Below, piece after piece: positions 21,402 through 31,852 of a stretch of DNA of 64,000 bases (its first letter is position 1; each line of letters starts with the position of its first letter). Made by a program: the position numbers and the translations under genes. The notes below the pieces were generated by a model, which was not told the origin of the DNA, did no database searches, and was given only the letters and a program-made list of their open reading frames with translations. Source of the stretch: Rehmannia glutinosa (taxonomy: Eukaryota; Streptophyta; Magnoliopsida; Lamiales; Orobanchaceae); NCBI GenBank assembly GCA_016081115.2, contig CM071936.1:86295943-86359942 (forward strand). The letters run 5' to 3'.

Positions 21402-21734
21402 GGGTAAATCTAAATGGCCATATTATGGATGGCCATAAAGGACATTTTAGTTATTTCTATTATTAATGAGGAGGGTGCTATAGGAATTTAATATTTTGTT
21501 TGACTACATTTTTCTTTCCCTCCTTAGTCCTACTCACCCACTAATTCGAATTTGAAATTAAGTTTCACTTGCTTCAAGTTTTAAGATTTCACTCTCTTCC
21601 AGTAATTAATCTTTTAACGACTTTTCCAAGAAAATGGTTTCAGCAATAAATTAGTTAATTAATTCTTCCAGGTAGTATATATAATATATATAGTGTATTT
21701 ATAAAATAATAAATAGACGAATATATGCATATAT

Positions 21735-22887
21735 AGGAAGGGGTTATATGAGACCACCTCATAGGGTAAGTCCATAGGGACCAATTCTAACAACATATCT
21801 AGATTTTTCAATGGTTGTGATTTTAGAGCTAAAAATTCAGATTAAATGTTGGTAATTAGAGAAAATGGTAAATTAGTCATCCTACAAAATTACCCAATAT
21901 TCATGGGATTACATTCACATTATGATCACACAATCTATCCAAATCTCACATCAAATTCAACGTGAACAAATCTCATCTTCCTTAATCATCCTCCTTCTTC
22001 TTCAACTCACTACTGTGAGAAATCATTCATCCTTCTTTTTCAACGCACTATTGTGTGAAAAAAATTGCAGACAATTTTCCATAGTTGCTAGAGCTTGACT
22101 TCAGTTCGAAGTTTGCTTATGAAGATGTAATTTGTTGCTTGTGTAGATGTGTCATTGTGTTTTTATATAGCATTAACTACATAAGCAAGTCACAAGCAAC
22201 AAATCCATACTACATAAGCAACAATCCTATACTACATAAGCAACAAATATACACTACGTATGCACCACGAATACATTAGCTACATAAGCAAGTCATAGCA
22301 ACAAACTCATACTACATAAACAACAAGCATATACTACATAAGCAACGAATATACACTACGTATGCACCACAAATACATTAACTACATAAGCAAGTCATAA
22401 GCAACAAACTCATACTACATAAGCAACAAGTCTATATTAGATAAGCAACAAATATACACTACGTATGCACCACGAATACATTAACTACATAAGCAAGTCA
22501 TAAGCAATAAACCCATACTACATAAGCGATAAGCATATACTACATAAGCAACGAATATACACTACACATGCATCATGATACATTAACTATATAAGCAACT
22601 CATAAGCAACAACCCTATACTACATAAGCAATGAGAATTTTTTTGAAACTCGAAACGCCGGAGAGAGAGTATGCGTGAAGAGTGGGTGAAATCACGTGAA
22701 AGAGGGAATGAAATCTTAGTAACGATTCTAAAGTGCCAAATTACCACCCTACCCTTTTTAATTGTCAAACAAAAAATAAACATAAAAAAGCCCTAAAAAT
22801 CTGGACCACCCAAAATTATTGATCTATGGTTAGGATGTGTCCCCATGGACTCACCTCAAGTAGGAGGACCTATTTGATCCATATCCT
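21735..22887. mobile_element. MITE-like element N1 in a TA repeat
   Basis: Ends AGGAAGGGGTTATATGAGACC (left) and, inverted from the right, AGGATATGGATCAAATAGGTCC. The inner arms share GGTGAGTCCAT-type blocks. Both ends abut AT repeats (ATATAT at 21725-21734 and after 22887). It shares its terminal plan with N2 (28377-29290). Insertion into TA microsatellites recalls the rice Micron family. It contains a minisatellite of about 110 bp period. Confidence 0.6.
22171..22630. repeat. minisatellite with unit of about 110 bp inside N1
   Basis: About four to five imperfect units, each built of shorter CATACTACATAAGCAACAA-like submotifs and one TACACTACGTATGCACCAC segment. The ACTACATAAGCAA submotif recurs every 25-30 bases. 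N2 has a looser related stretch at 28700-29030. Confidence 0.8.
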
Positions 22888-23372
22888 ATATATATATATA
22901 TATATTCTCATAAGCTATAGTGTATGAAATCTGAATTATATAAAGTAATTAATACTCTTTATCTTAATCCACACTAGTCTTTTATATGTACAATGCACGC
23001 GGGGTGTATATTTGTAAGACCTTTGTTTTGTACTGCTGCATGTATATTTTTTTAATAGTTATTGAATTATAACACCTGCATTTAGGAATGACAACATCTT
23101 TGTGGGCAACCATCCCATAGAGATATACCTAGAAGATGGGCCCTGTGGGCCATGTAGGAGAATTCGGCCTATGAGCAAGTCCGCGTAGGAGAAAATGAGT
23201 GATTGGACCAAATCTGAACTCCTTTGGGCTGGTTTAATTATTAAGAGCCCATTAGGAAATTAATATTAAATAAACATATATAAAATAAATTATATATTTA
23301 AATAATGAAATACCGTTTTTGTCCCCTACTGTTTGAATTAAAGAAAATCCACTAGCAGGTAACATTTACATG
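22888..23372. other. no gene; TE fragments
   Basis: AT repeat, then AT-rich DNA. TTAGGAATGACAACATC near 23083 resembles the left end of hAT A (TAGGGATGACAAT), but no matching right end is found. Confidence 0.4.
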
Positions 23373-23380
23373 TTATAACA

Positions 23381-23913
23381 TAGGGCTGCAATCGAACCGA
23401 ATCGAACCGAGCTTTTGAGTGTTTGAGTTTGGCTCGTTTATTAACAAGTTGAACTCGAGCCTAAATTTATCGAACATATTGATGGCTCACGAACGTTTTC
23501 GAGCTTAATCGAACCTAAACGAGCTTAGAAAATATTAATTAAAAATTAAATTATTCTTCAATTTATTACAAAAAATAAGATTATTTATATTTAAAATTCA
23601 TAATATATTTATTAAAACTTATAATTTTATTCAAAAAATAAGTTTATTGAAATATTTTTATTTTATCTTAAGTAAAAATATTAAAAAAAAATTAAAATTA
23701 AAATCAAATTATTAATTTAATTTATACGAGTTTACTAACGAGCCTATTCACGAGCTTACTAACGAGTCTGTTCACGAGCTAACGAATCAAATATCTTTAA
23801 GTTTGAGTTTGGTTTGTTTATTTTAACGAGCCTCACTAAACGAACTTGAATGAGATTTTATCGAATCGAGCTCAGAATAACTCACGAAATGGCTTGGTTC
23901 ATTTGCAACCTTA
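23381..23913. mobile_element. hAT MITE H
   Basis: 533 bp, TIRs TAGGGCTGCAATCGAACC and TCATTTGCAACCTTA, perfect 8 bp TSD TTATAACA (23373-23380 and 23914-23921). The arms have repeated TCGAAC/GAGCTT/ACGAG motifs. Related to hAT D at 16425-16943. No coding capacity. Confidence 0.9.
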
Positions 23914-23921
23914 TTATAACA

Positions 23922-24916
23922 GGTAACATGACTAAAAGTCCGAATTTCATCCATTTAAAAGACTGAATTCAAAGCCAAAAAAAGGACCAAATTTCCGAGA
24001 GGCTCCACTAAGAGGACTAAAAAAATAAATTTTCATAAATATCCAAAATACATGAATATATGAATTTGTGTCCAATAGCCCGAATGCATTAATAAAGCCC
24101 ATTATAAATTACAAAATAATAATTAAATGTTTATTATATTTTTACTTATTATACATTTCTTTATTTTATATCTGCAATATGGGTGTCAATCTGGAAAGCG
24201 TAAAAAAATGGTTAATTTGATATATTATACTTCAAAAATGGATAAAAAAACAAAACAAAAATATTTTTTTGAAAAAAGAAAAAAATAAACACAATAATTA
24301 ATTTGGAAAGTTGATTTTACATAATTATATTTTTTGTATCATTTTAAAAAGTAATTATATAAAGAAAATTGACTACCAAAAATTATGAAATACCAAATAT
24401 TTATCACTTCTTATTTTTACATATATATATTGTTATTATTTTTTATAGTAACTACAAATGAGTGGGAAAAAATCAATTTACTAGTTCCATCGGGGATCGA
24501 CCCTGAACGAAACACAACGCTCTATCAGAGCCCAAAATCAAATAATCCAATTTTTTTTTCGAATTACGTATTCATTTTGAATTTCACGTAACACGATTAA
24601 ACTATTGCAAAATAATGTCATCGTTGTAAATAACAATCGCAAGAATTCTATATATCAAACGAATAATTTATTCAATATCATATAAAGATTACTACAAGAA
24701 CAAAATACAAGGTATTACACAGTTTATCTTTAGTTAGAATCTTAAAATTGCACATAATTCTCAAATTTAAAAAACAATTACTTTTAAGTATTAGATTGAT
24801 ATCAACATTATATAAATTGAAAATAATTATTAAGCAAACAACTTACACAAGTTTCCACTATTTTCCGTATAACTGTCTTTTTAAGAAACTTTTTAGCTAC
24901 TAATTATTCATTGAGT
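23922..24916. other. AT-rich intergenic stretch, one weak tRNA-like patch
   Basis: No ORF of note. On the minus strand around 24545-24480 the bases GGGTCGATCCCCGA look like a Pol III B box with TAGAGCG upstream, possibly a SINE fragment, but the tail and TSD are not seen. Confidence 0.35.
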
Positions 24917-24951
24917 AGGTCTCCTGTAGGACCGTCTTACGGATCAGATGA

Positions 24952-25139
24952 GATCTTCTATTCCAAAACCGTGTTTCATCTCCTGTTCCACGACACGGAT
25001 GATTGACACGTGTATAATACTTACCATATTAGAACCCTACAATTTATGCTTGGAAATTAACATGGTAAATGTAATACACGTGTCTATCATCCACACTGTT
25101 GGAATAGGAGATGAAACACGGTTTTGGAATAGAAGATTC
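24952..25139. repeat. long hairpin (palindromic MITE)
   Basis: Arms begin ATCTTCTATTCCAAAACCGT and end ACGGTTTTGGAATAGAAGAT. They also pair at GTTTCATCTCC/GGAGATGAAAC and ACACGTGTATAATAC/GTAATACACGTGT. The loop is around 25040-25065. RNA from either strand would fold into a stem of about 75-85 pairs with bulges, a possible small-RNA source. Confidence 0.8.
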
Positions 25140-25310
25140 CATCCGCTATCGATCCTATTCCGTAAGACGGATCCCCCAGCCCAACCCGTGACCCGCGGCC
25201 CGCCAGCCCAGCCTAACGCGCCCGCGGCCTGCACTGACCCAACGCCGCCCCCGCCGCGGCCCAAATTTCACCCCACCACCCGCACCTCTTATTTAAAAAA
25301 AAAACCTGCT

Positions 25311-25380
25311 CCACAGCGGAATTGAACTCGCAGCCCAGCCCACCAGCCCGCATCTCTTATTCTACCACAACACCACTAGT
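25311..25380 (-). repeat. tRNA-Gly-like SINE head, minus strand
   Basis: Read on the minus strand it has ACTAGTGGTGTTGTGGTAGA (A-box region) and GAGTTCAATTCCGC (B box), followed by an A/T run and GC-rich DNA. It parallels the plus-strand head at 26541. It is not a functional tRNA, since stems do not pair well. Confidence 0.5.
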
Positions 25381-25499
25381 AATTATTGGACAATTTTAGT
25401 ATAATAATTTATATAAACCCATTCATAAATGCGCCTGGTAATTAAACAAAAATTAAAAACGCCTATAAATGTAAAGACTAAAAATCGAACCCAAGTCTA

Positions 25500-26470
25500 T
25501 TAAAAAATATGATACATTATCTCAATAAATGGATACTTATAAAAAAGTGTTACTTTAACTACATCATATTTATTTTTTTATTTTTCCTCTTTTTCTGTTC
25601 CTAGTTTGTAACTGTATTAAGAAATCTGATACTTTATCTCAACAAACGGATACATTTACTTATAAAAGTGTTACTTTAACTATATCATATTTATTTTTTA
25701 TTTTTTCTTCTTTTCTTCATTTCTAATTTGTGACTATATTAAAAAACTTGATACTTTAAATCACGAAGGAAAAATAAATAAGACCGAGCTAAGGTAACAC
25801 TTTTATGAGTAAAATTATCCATTTTTTGAGATAAAGTATCATGTTTTTGTAAATAAATCACGAAGTATGAATTCAGTACAGTGAAAAAAGATAAATAAAT
25901 ATGTCAGAGTTAAAAGTACCACTTTTATGAGTAAAAGTATCCATTTTTTGAGATAAAGTATCATATTTTTTTAATACAGTCGCATATTAGAAAATCATTA
26001 GGTTGAAGTATCACAAATGTATCATAGTTAACATCAAAAGTATCACTATTTCCAGCACAAGTATTAGTTTTTCAATGGTAAAAAACAATAGCTATGAGAC
26101 TAGAATGAGTACATCAAAAAAAATTATTTTTTGAATAATGTTCACCTTAAAAGTATCATATTTCTTACTCAAAAGTATCACTATTTTCGGATAAAGTATT
26201 ACTTTTTATTCAGAGAATTTAAAATTTTAAAATGTCATTGTCCATCATAAAAGTATCATATTTAATATCAAACGTATCACTATTTCCAGCATAAATATTA
26301 GTTTTTCAATGTAAAAAACATTAGCTATGAGACTAGAATGAGTATATCAAAAAACTTATTTTTTGAATATGTAAAAATTAAAGTATCAATGTTCACCTTA
26401 AAAGTATCATATTTATTACTCAAAAGTATCATTATTTTCGGATAAAGTATCATTTCCTATTCAGAGAATT
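25500..26470. repeat. duplicated and inverted segments with AGTATCA motifs
   Basis: A segment of about 127 bp around TGATAC-TTATCTCAA-AAA-GGATAC is tandemly duplicated (about 25508 and 25628) and recurs inverted near 25800-25860 and 25915-25990. A second segment of about 240 bp (26030 and 26270) with ATGAGACTAGAATGAGTA is also duplicated. GTATCA occurs about a dozen times, often as AAAGTATCA. Confidence 0.75.
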
Positions 26471-26540
26471 TAAATTTTTAAAATGAAGGGATGATAATTA
26501 AGCTTTATATTCATGGTTATACTAAATATGCACAACAAGA

Positions 26541-26605
26541 ACTAGTGGTCTAGTGGTAGAATAACACCTTGTCTTTGTACAAACCCTGTTCAATTCCCGG
26601 TGGTG
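26541..26605 (+). repeat. tRNA-Gly-like SINE head, plus strand
   Basis: ACTAGTGGTCTAGTGGTAGA followed 30 bases later by CTGTTCAATTCCCGGTGGTG closely resembles the D-arm and T-arm parts of tRNA-Gly. The anticodon stem is not conserved, so it is tRNA-derived rather than a working gene. GC-rich non-tRNA sequence follows, as in a SINE body. Confidence 0.6.
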
Positions 26606-27056
26606 AAAATTCGTTAATTTTGGATTAAGCGAGATCCAGCCATCCTCCGCCCTTGGGTCAAAATGCTGGGCCAATAGTGGCGGGTCGCGGTGGGGCGGGC
26701 AACTTAAGGGCGGGCCCAACGTGATAACTTGTATTAGATGCGCTTTTTTTTTTTTATATGCGGTCGCGGGTCGCGGTGGGTCGGTTTCGGGGAGGATCCG
26801 CTCTTACGAATAGAATCCGTAAGACGGTCTTATACAAGTTTTGCCTTATTCATTTTTCACATTTGCATTGGAAAGAATAAAAATTTAGATTGGAGTGATA
26901 TTAGATAATCAATTTATAACTTTTGGCGCCATGTTGGAGCCCAAATGATTTAAGGACTAGAGAGTAAATTTACTTACATAAACATGATTAATTGTTAAGC
27001 ATAAATAATCCAACTACTTTTATGGCTGGCCATATTATGGCTATTTAGCACTTCCC

Positions 27057-27854
27057 ACTTAATTATATTTCCTAAATTATATATGAGAAATTAAAGTCAA
27101 AAGTGAACCTCTTCTAGTATAAATGTTGAATTGAAAAATGGTGAAAGAGTAAAGAAAATATACATTCTACATTGAAAATTGAGAAAACTTGTCAAACGTG
27201 ATTGAAATTGTGCTTAATTGGCTAAACTTATTTAAAATATACAATCATCGTCTATAGCTTATAATATGCTTTAGACCTTTTAAGATGTTAAATGACACTA
27301 GATGAGAGTTCCGTGCGATGCACGAGCTCTATTAATAATCAGTAGGATTGTCAAATGGATTGACTTGGGCTGAGAGGTGTTAGTCCGCTGGGCCAAAGAG
27401 AAAAATATGGTTGGGGTCAATTTGAAATTCCATTGATCGCTATTTTTAAGCCCACAATCTATATAAATACACATGAAATAACCAAACAAAATGACTTTTC
27501 GAGGCTTAGGGTTGTGCTAAATAGGTCCAGTCCTTTTACAATCCGACCTTTTCATCGGCCCCAACCATTTTGATACCTCTAAATCGGGACTTGTACAGTT
27601 GTATTTAAATCATTTCGTACTAAATAGTCCTCAGAATGATGGAGATCATCCCCACAAAATATTGCATCATCAAGAAAAGTTATATTGACGGTGGGACGGT
27701 GAGATTATTTTCGTATATATACATATGAATATAACATAAACATTATACCCATTAAGATGTACTAATGGTTGATTGGAGATCATTCTCGAATATAGTATTT
27801 GTATATAAAATAAACAATATATATGTTGCTATGTTGATGGTAGTAGATCATTCT

Positions 27855-27885
<31 letters not shown>

Positions 27886-28376
27886 TATAGAGTTCTATAT
27901 ATTTTTCAAAAAAGTATTATTAATTTTTTTATTTAAATATAATATATGTTTGGAGAATATTAACCTTGTAATATTAATAATCTATCTTAACAAAAAATTA
28001 TATATGCTTATGATATATATAAAATGATTTTGTATCATTAATGATACATAGAGTTTTATTAATGTATTTTATTAATCACTAATAAATTTACAAAATATTT
28101 TCAATTTTTAAGAATAAAATATAATATTATATTATGTTATAGATTGTAAATCATTCCAACTACACGGATCATTAATCATGCTTAAATTAGATTGTAAATC
28201 ATTCCAAAATAGAGTGAAAAACATTAATGATTATAATTAATAAGATTTGGCTATTGATGGAAATCATTTTTAATTAAATAGTTATAAAAAGTCGTTTTAG
28301 GCAATAGTTTTTAGGCGGGAAAACAAATATAGAAACATGTTTATTATTATTATTATTATTATATATATATTGGGGG
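27057..28376. other. AT-rich intergenic stretch, no gene
   Basis: No supported ORF. It contains a TA microsatellite (27856-27881), a repeated AGATTGTAAATCATTCCAA (28150 and 28190) and a phrase CCGTGCGATGCACGAG near 27310 that resembles a common plant TE end without a partner nearby. Confidence 0.4.
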
Positions 28377-29287
28377 AGGATCAAGTGAGACCATGTCTCT
28401 AGGTGAGACACAATGGACTAATCTCAACCATCCCCCACTATTAATCAATGGGTATGATTTAATAGATAAAAAATATATTAAAATATTAATTTAATCAATA
28501 TAAGGGTAATAGGGTAAAATAACATAACATGTTAGTTACAAAAATGGAATCAAATCTCTTTCTCTCTCATACATCTCCCAATTTTCCCAATCTCACGTCT
28601 CTCTCTCTCTCTCTCTCTCTCATTCCTCCATTAACGCATATAAAGAAAACTGTGAAGAACTCGAAAATTACAGTTCATGAAAATTACAGAGAAAAAAACT
28701 AATATGTAGTAAAGTATATCCAACTATGCAACACGTTATAAACTATGCAACAAAATCAACTAACTATGTATTATCTAGAAACTATCTATGCATTGTGGAA
28801 TAACAAAATATGCAGTACATTATGTAACATCCCATTTTTATAATTTCCAAAAGCAACATCCCATTTTCATAACTAAATATACATTATATTGAACCTATTT
28901 ATGCAGTGTAATATAACTACATATGCAGTACGTTATATTCAATTATGTCTTGTTTTCGTAAAATAGTGCCAACAAAATAACTAAATATGCATTATTTGAT
29001 GTCTAATTATGCAAAGAGAAGAACCCTAACTATCTTTCAGAAAATAAAAATATTTGGAAAGAAAACAGGTTCCTTAAATTCCGCCACAAAATCCTGCAGT
29101 GTCAATTTCATAAAATCATTGGACCACTAATTTGAATTACAAAATTACAATCTTACCCTTAAAATCAGCGAAAATTAGGAAATAATTAAAAAATAGAATT
29201 AATCACATCCCTTCATTTTTTAAGATCAATGGGTAAGATGAGTCCACACTATTTCACCTAGGGAGGGTGGTCTCATTTGAACCAAAT

Positions 29288-29290
<3 letters not shown>
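28377..29290. mobile_element. MITE-like element N2 in a TA repeat
   Basis: Ends AGGATCAAGTGAGACCATGT (left) and, inverted from the right, AGGATTTGGTTCAAATGAGACC. Imperfect TIR of about 75 bp with shared GGTGA, GTGGACT and CCATTGAT blocks. It is flanked by AT repeats on both sides (28360-28370 and 29291-29324). Same terminal plan as N1. A CT microsatellite lies at 28597-28622. No ORF. Confidence 0.65.

Positions 29291-29324
<34 letters not shown>
29291..29324. repeat. TA microsatellite
   Basis: About 17 TA units directly at the right end of N2, probably the original insertion target. Confidence 0.9.
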
Positions 29325-29326
<2 letters not shown>

Positions 29327-30161
29327 ATAAGTTTGTAATAAAAAAAAAATAAGATTTTTTTCCTTACTTTTTTTAAAATCAACTTTTTTAAGAATTTATA
29401 AGCTTTTTCTATATGACACTGGACACTTTTTCAGAGTTTATACTTAAAAAATATTTTTTCTATTGAGATGATGAACCAAGCCTAATACCCTAGTTACCAA
29501 TCATCTTAAAAGAGACAGACATATAGGCTAAAGCCCGATCACATGGCCAGCTGACCTGTGTAAGCTTGGGCTTAAACACATTTAACGAGTCTAATTGGCT
29601 TGCAAACAGCCCAACACCAAAGGACACCAATTTGAATTTAGAGAGTGTTTCAAACTCTTGTTTTCACTGTAAAAATCCCCACCTAGCCCCGATTAATCCC
29701 GACTAGGCACTAGGTTTCCCATGTCCATCTAGGTTTTTCTCCCGATTAGGCCTCACCTAACCCCTCTAAGTTCCGCCGAACCCCGCCTAGGCTCCGCCTA
29801 GGCGCTAGACCCCAATCTGCCACCCGACTAGCGCCTAGCGATTTGTAGAACACTACAACAATATAATTTGTTTTTCCTAATTTAATTTAATTTATTTTTT
29901 AGTTATTATTTTATCCAAAATTTCTCAACCATCTAAATTCCCAAAACCTATGAGAAGTAGAGAAAAACTTGAACTATATATTTGTAAAATCCAGTGTATG
30001 AAGTAATTGGAATGTGCTTTTCGCTATATGAAATATCTTAATTGTACTTGAATCATTCATAAAACATTTTATATTATATGCTTATCAACTAATATACTTG
30101 AGGTGTTTCGATTTATGGTTGGTTTTCATAAGCTTTAACTTCATTTATTGGAAACTAATCG
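29325..30161. other. no gene; fragment of a GGCGCTAG-type repeat
   Basis: AT-rich. Around 29685-29860 a C-rich patch with repeated CCTAGGC, GCGCTAG and GACTAG motifs ends in TTTGTAGAACACTAC. It looks like one arm of a small TIR element; the opposite arm is not visible. Confidence 0.4.
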
Positions 30162-30169
30162 GGTATAAT

Positions 30170-30703
30170 TAGGGCTGACAAATCATTCGTGTCGGGCTGT
30201 TATCGGGCCGACAAGATAACGGCATGATACGATAAGTCCTACCATGAATACTATACGATAAGTTTAACGGGCCTGAAAAATAAGCCCAAACACGACACAT
30301 TAAAAACAGGAAATCATGGCATGACAGGATAAATAAAATTGTCAAATTTATTTAGGTAAGTCCTTTTGGCCCGTTAAGCCCGTTAACAACTAAAACTTAA
30401 GATAACTTTTTTACATTCTTTATATTTAATACTTAAAACATATATTCTAATAAATTATTAATAAAAATAGTCAAGTAGAAATAGTTAATTATTAGTAAAT
30501 TACACATTTAAATAATTTAGTTACCAATAATTAAAAATATTATTGTGCCTTATCGTGCCAGCTTGATATCAACCCTATTTTTATCGTGCCTTGTCGCGTT
30601 AGCCCGATAACGACCCAAACCCAATAAGCCCCAGCCCAAATCCTATAGGTTCGTGTCGTGTTCATGTCGGTCAATCGTGTTGTGGTTCAAATTTCCACCC
30701 TTA
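30170..30703. mobile_element. hAT MITE I
   Basis: 534 bp, ends TAGGGCTGACAAAT and AATTTCCACCCTTA, perfect 8 bp TSD GGTATAAT (30162-30169 and 30704-30711). The arms are rich in CGTGTCG, GGGCC and GATAACG motifs. No coding capacity. Confidence 0.9.
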
Positions 30704-30711
30704 GGTATAAT

Positions 30712-31412
30712 TGTTCAAAAAAAGTGAAAAAGGATTGTCATTTGCTGAGTATCCAGAAAAGTATGGTTGGTCCCAAGAGTAGTCACCGAAGGCGACGGCT
30801 TAGGTCCCTGATTTTGAGGAGCCCTAATTTTACATTATGTCTTTATGTATGTGTACACATACTTTATAAGTTGTTTTATAGAGGGTACCCAAAAATTTTA
30901 AAAATATCAAATGCCCTTTTGCTTTCAAAATTGTTCTAAGAAAATTAATTTATTTTTTGAAATCAAACAAAAGATACGTGTTTCCCTTCAGATTCAATTT
31001 CCACTTAAATCTATTAAATTATATGCAAATTTTACGTATATAAAATATTTATTCATATTTTTTGTCTTTTAATAGGTGTCTGTTTTTTTTCTTTTTTTTC
31101 TTTTTTTTCTTATGGCCATGGACCCCTAAAAAGTCATGGTCATGGACAAGCTTGCTTTCAATGTTTAGTTCTTTTTTAGTCTATTTTTAGAGACAAACAA
31201 GCACAAACAAACAAGATATTTGAGCGGGGAAAAATTCACTCACCCGTGGAATGTATCTTATCTAAAGAAATATTTATCAGTGAAATCCTGGATTTCTGGA
31301 TATTCTACTTGATCCATCTTCCTAGATGTTACTCCAACACAAAAGATGTTCAAAATGAAATTATTCTTTCATCGATATTCCGAGCTCTCCTTAAAGATTA
31401 TTTTCTATTCTC
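30712..31412. other. no gene; T-rich spacer
   Basis: A GGCGACGGCTTAGG phrase near 30790 resembles known plant TE text but has no pair. A run of TTTTTTTTC units lies at 31083-31110. Nothing else is supported. Confidence 0.4.
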
Positions 31413-31540
31413 CTCGCCAAGTCCCGAGCGCTGTTCTACTCGCCTCGGCCAAGTCCCAAGCACTGTTCTACTCGCCTAGGCCAAGTCCTGAGTGTAGATC
31501 ACACGTCTCAGCCAAGATTCGAGAACGTTCAAGAAAGGGG
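31413..31540. repeat. tandem repeat of about 37 bp in the Tat element
   Basis: Three to four imperfect units with CTGTTCTACTCGCCT and GGCCAAGTCC, starting near 31417. They lie beyond the 3' end of the antisense ORF. Confidence 0.7.
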
Positions 31541-31852
31541 AACTCGACCTAGCATCGAGCTTACCCTAAACAAAGACTCGGCCTAGTTCCGAGCACAATA
31601 CTTGGTAAAAATTTATATCTAGGCATTCAGCCCATCGCTTGAACCTAAACCATGCATCTATTCAAAGGGAGCCGAGCCCAATACTTGACGAAAAATTCGA
31701 AATATAAAGTACAGTGGAATAAAGGGATGACCAAAAAAGAAACTTCATTCATTCAAACAACAAAATATTTACAAGGGGGCCCATGGCCGAGTACATTCAA
31801 AGGCCCGAGGCCAACTACTTTAAAAATAAAAAAGAATTACAAAAAACACCCT

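Larger units (their letters stand above)
24917..26845. mobile_element. large inverted-repeat (foldback-like) element with tRNA-like heads
   Basis: The left end near 24919 has GTAGGACCGTCTTACGGATC and the right end near 26812-26835 has GATCCG-type and CCGTAAGACGGTCTTATAC, its inverted partner. Each half holds a tRNA-Gly-like head (25311-25380 minus, 26541-26605 plus) followed outward by a GC-rich GCGGGTCGCGG-type stretch. A hairpin sits at 24952-25139. The centre (25500-26470) has duplicated and inverted AT-rich segments. It may be two inverted copies of one SINE-like unit or a foldback transposon. There is no protein-coding gene. Confidence 0.55.
21402..27056. mobile_element. probable MULE-like element with paired ends and three nested insertions
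   Basis: The left end at 21402 (GGGTAAATCTAAATGGCCAT...) and the inverted right end at 27056 (GGGAAGTGCTAAATAGCCAT...) align over about 45 bases at roughly three quarters identity, sharing CCATA-TATGG and GCCATAAA blocks. Between them lie N1 (21735-22887), a hAT element (23381-23913) and a large inverted-repeat element (24917-26845). Removing those leaves about 2 kb. I find no matching 9 bp TSD, so the ends might instead belong to two separate members of one family. Confidence 0.45.

Noticed and set aside
22160..22640. CRISPR-like array
   Set aside because: Repeats have no unique spacers of constant size, and the window is a plant genome; it is a minisatellite.
24948..25325. 125-codon plus-strand ORF
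   Set aside because: It spans the hairpin and the GC-rich arm of the inverted-repeat element; proline/alanine richness follows from GC-rich repeats.
26541..26605. Functional tRNA-Gly gene
   Set aside because: D-arm and T-arm text is tRNA-like but the anticodon stem and acceptor stem do not pair, and a SINE-like body follows.
22965..27330. GTACAATGCACGCGGGG (22985) and CCGTGCGATGCACGAG (27310) as ends of one element
   Set aside because: The phrases resemble known plant TE ends but the pairing is short, no TSD is visible, and they cross the limits of the MULE-like unit.
30780..30830. GGCGACGGCTTAGG segment as a separate transposon end
   Set aside because: No partner end or TSD found within several kb.
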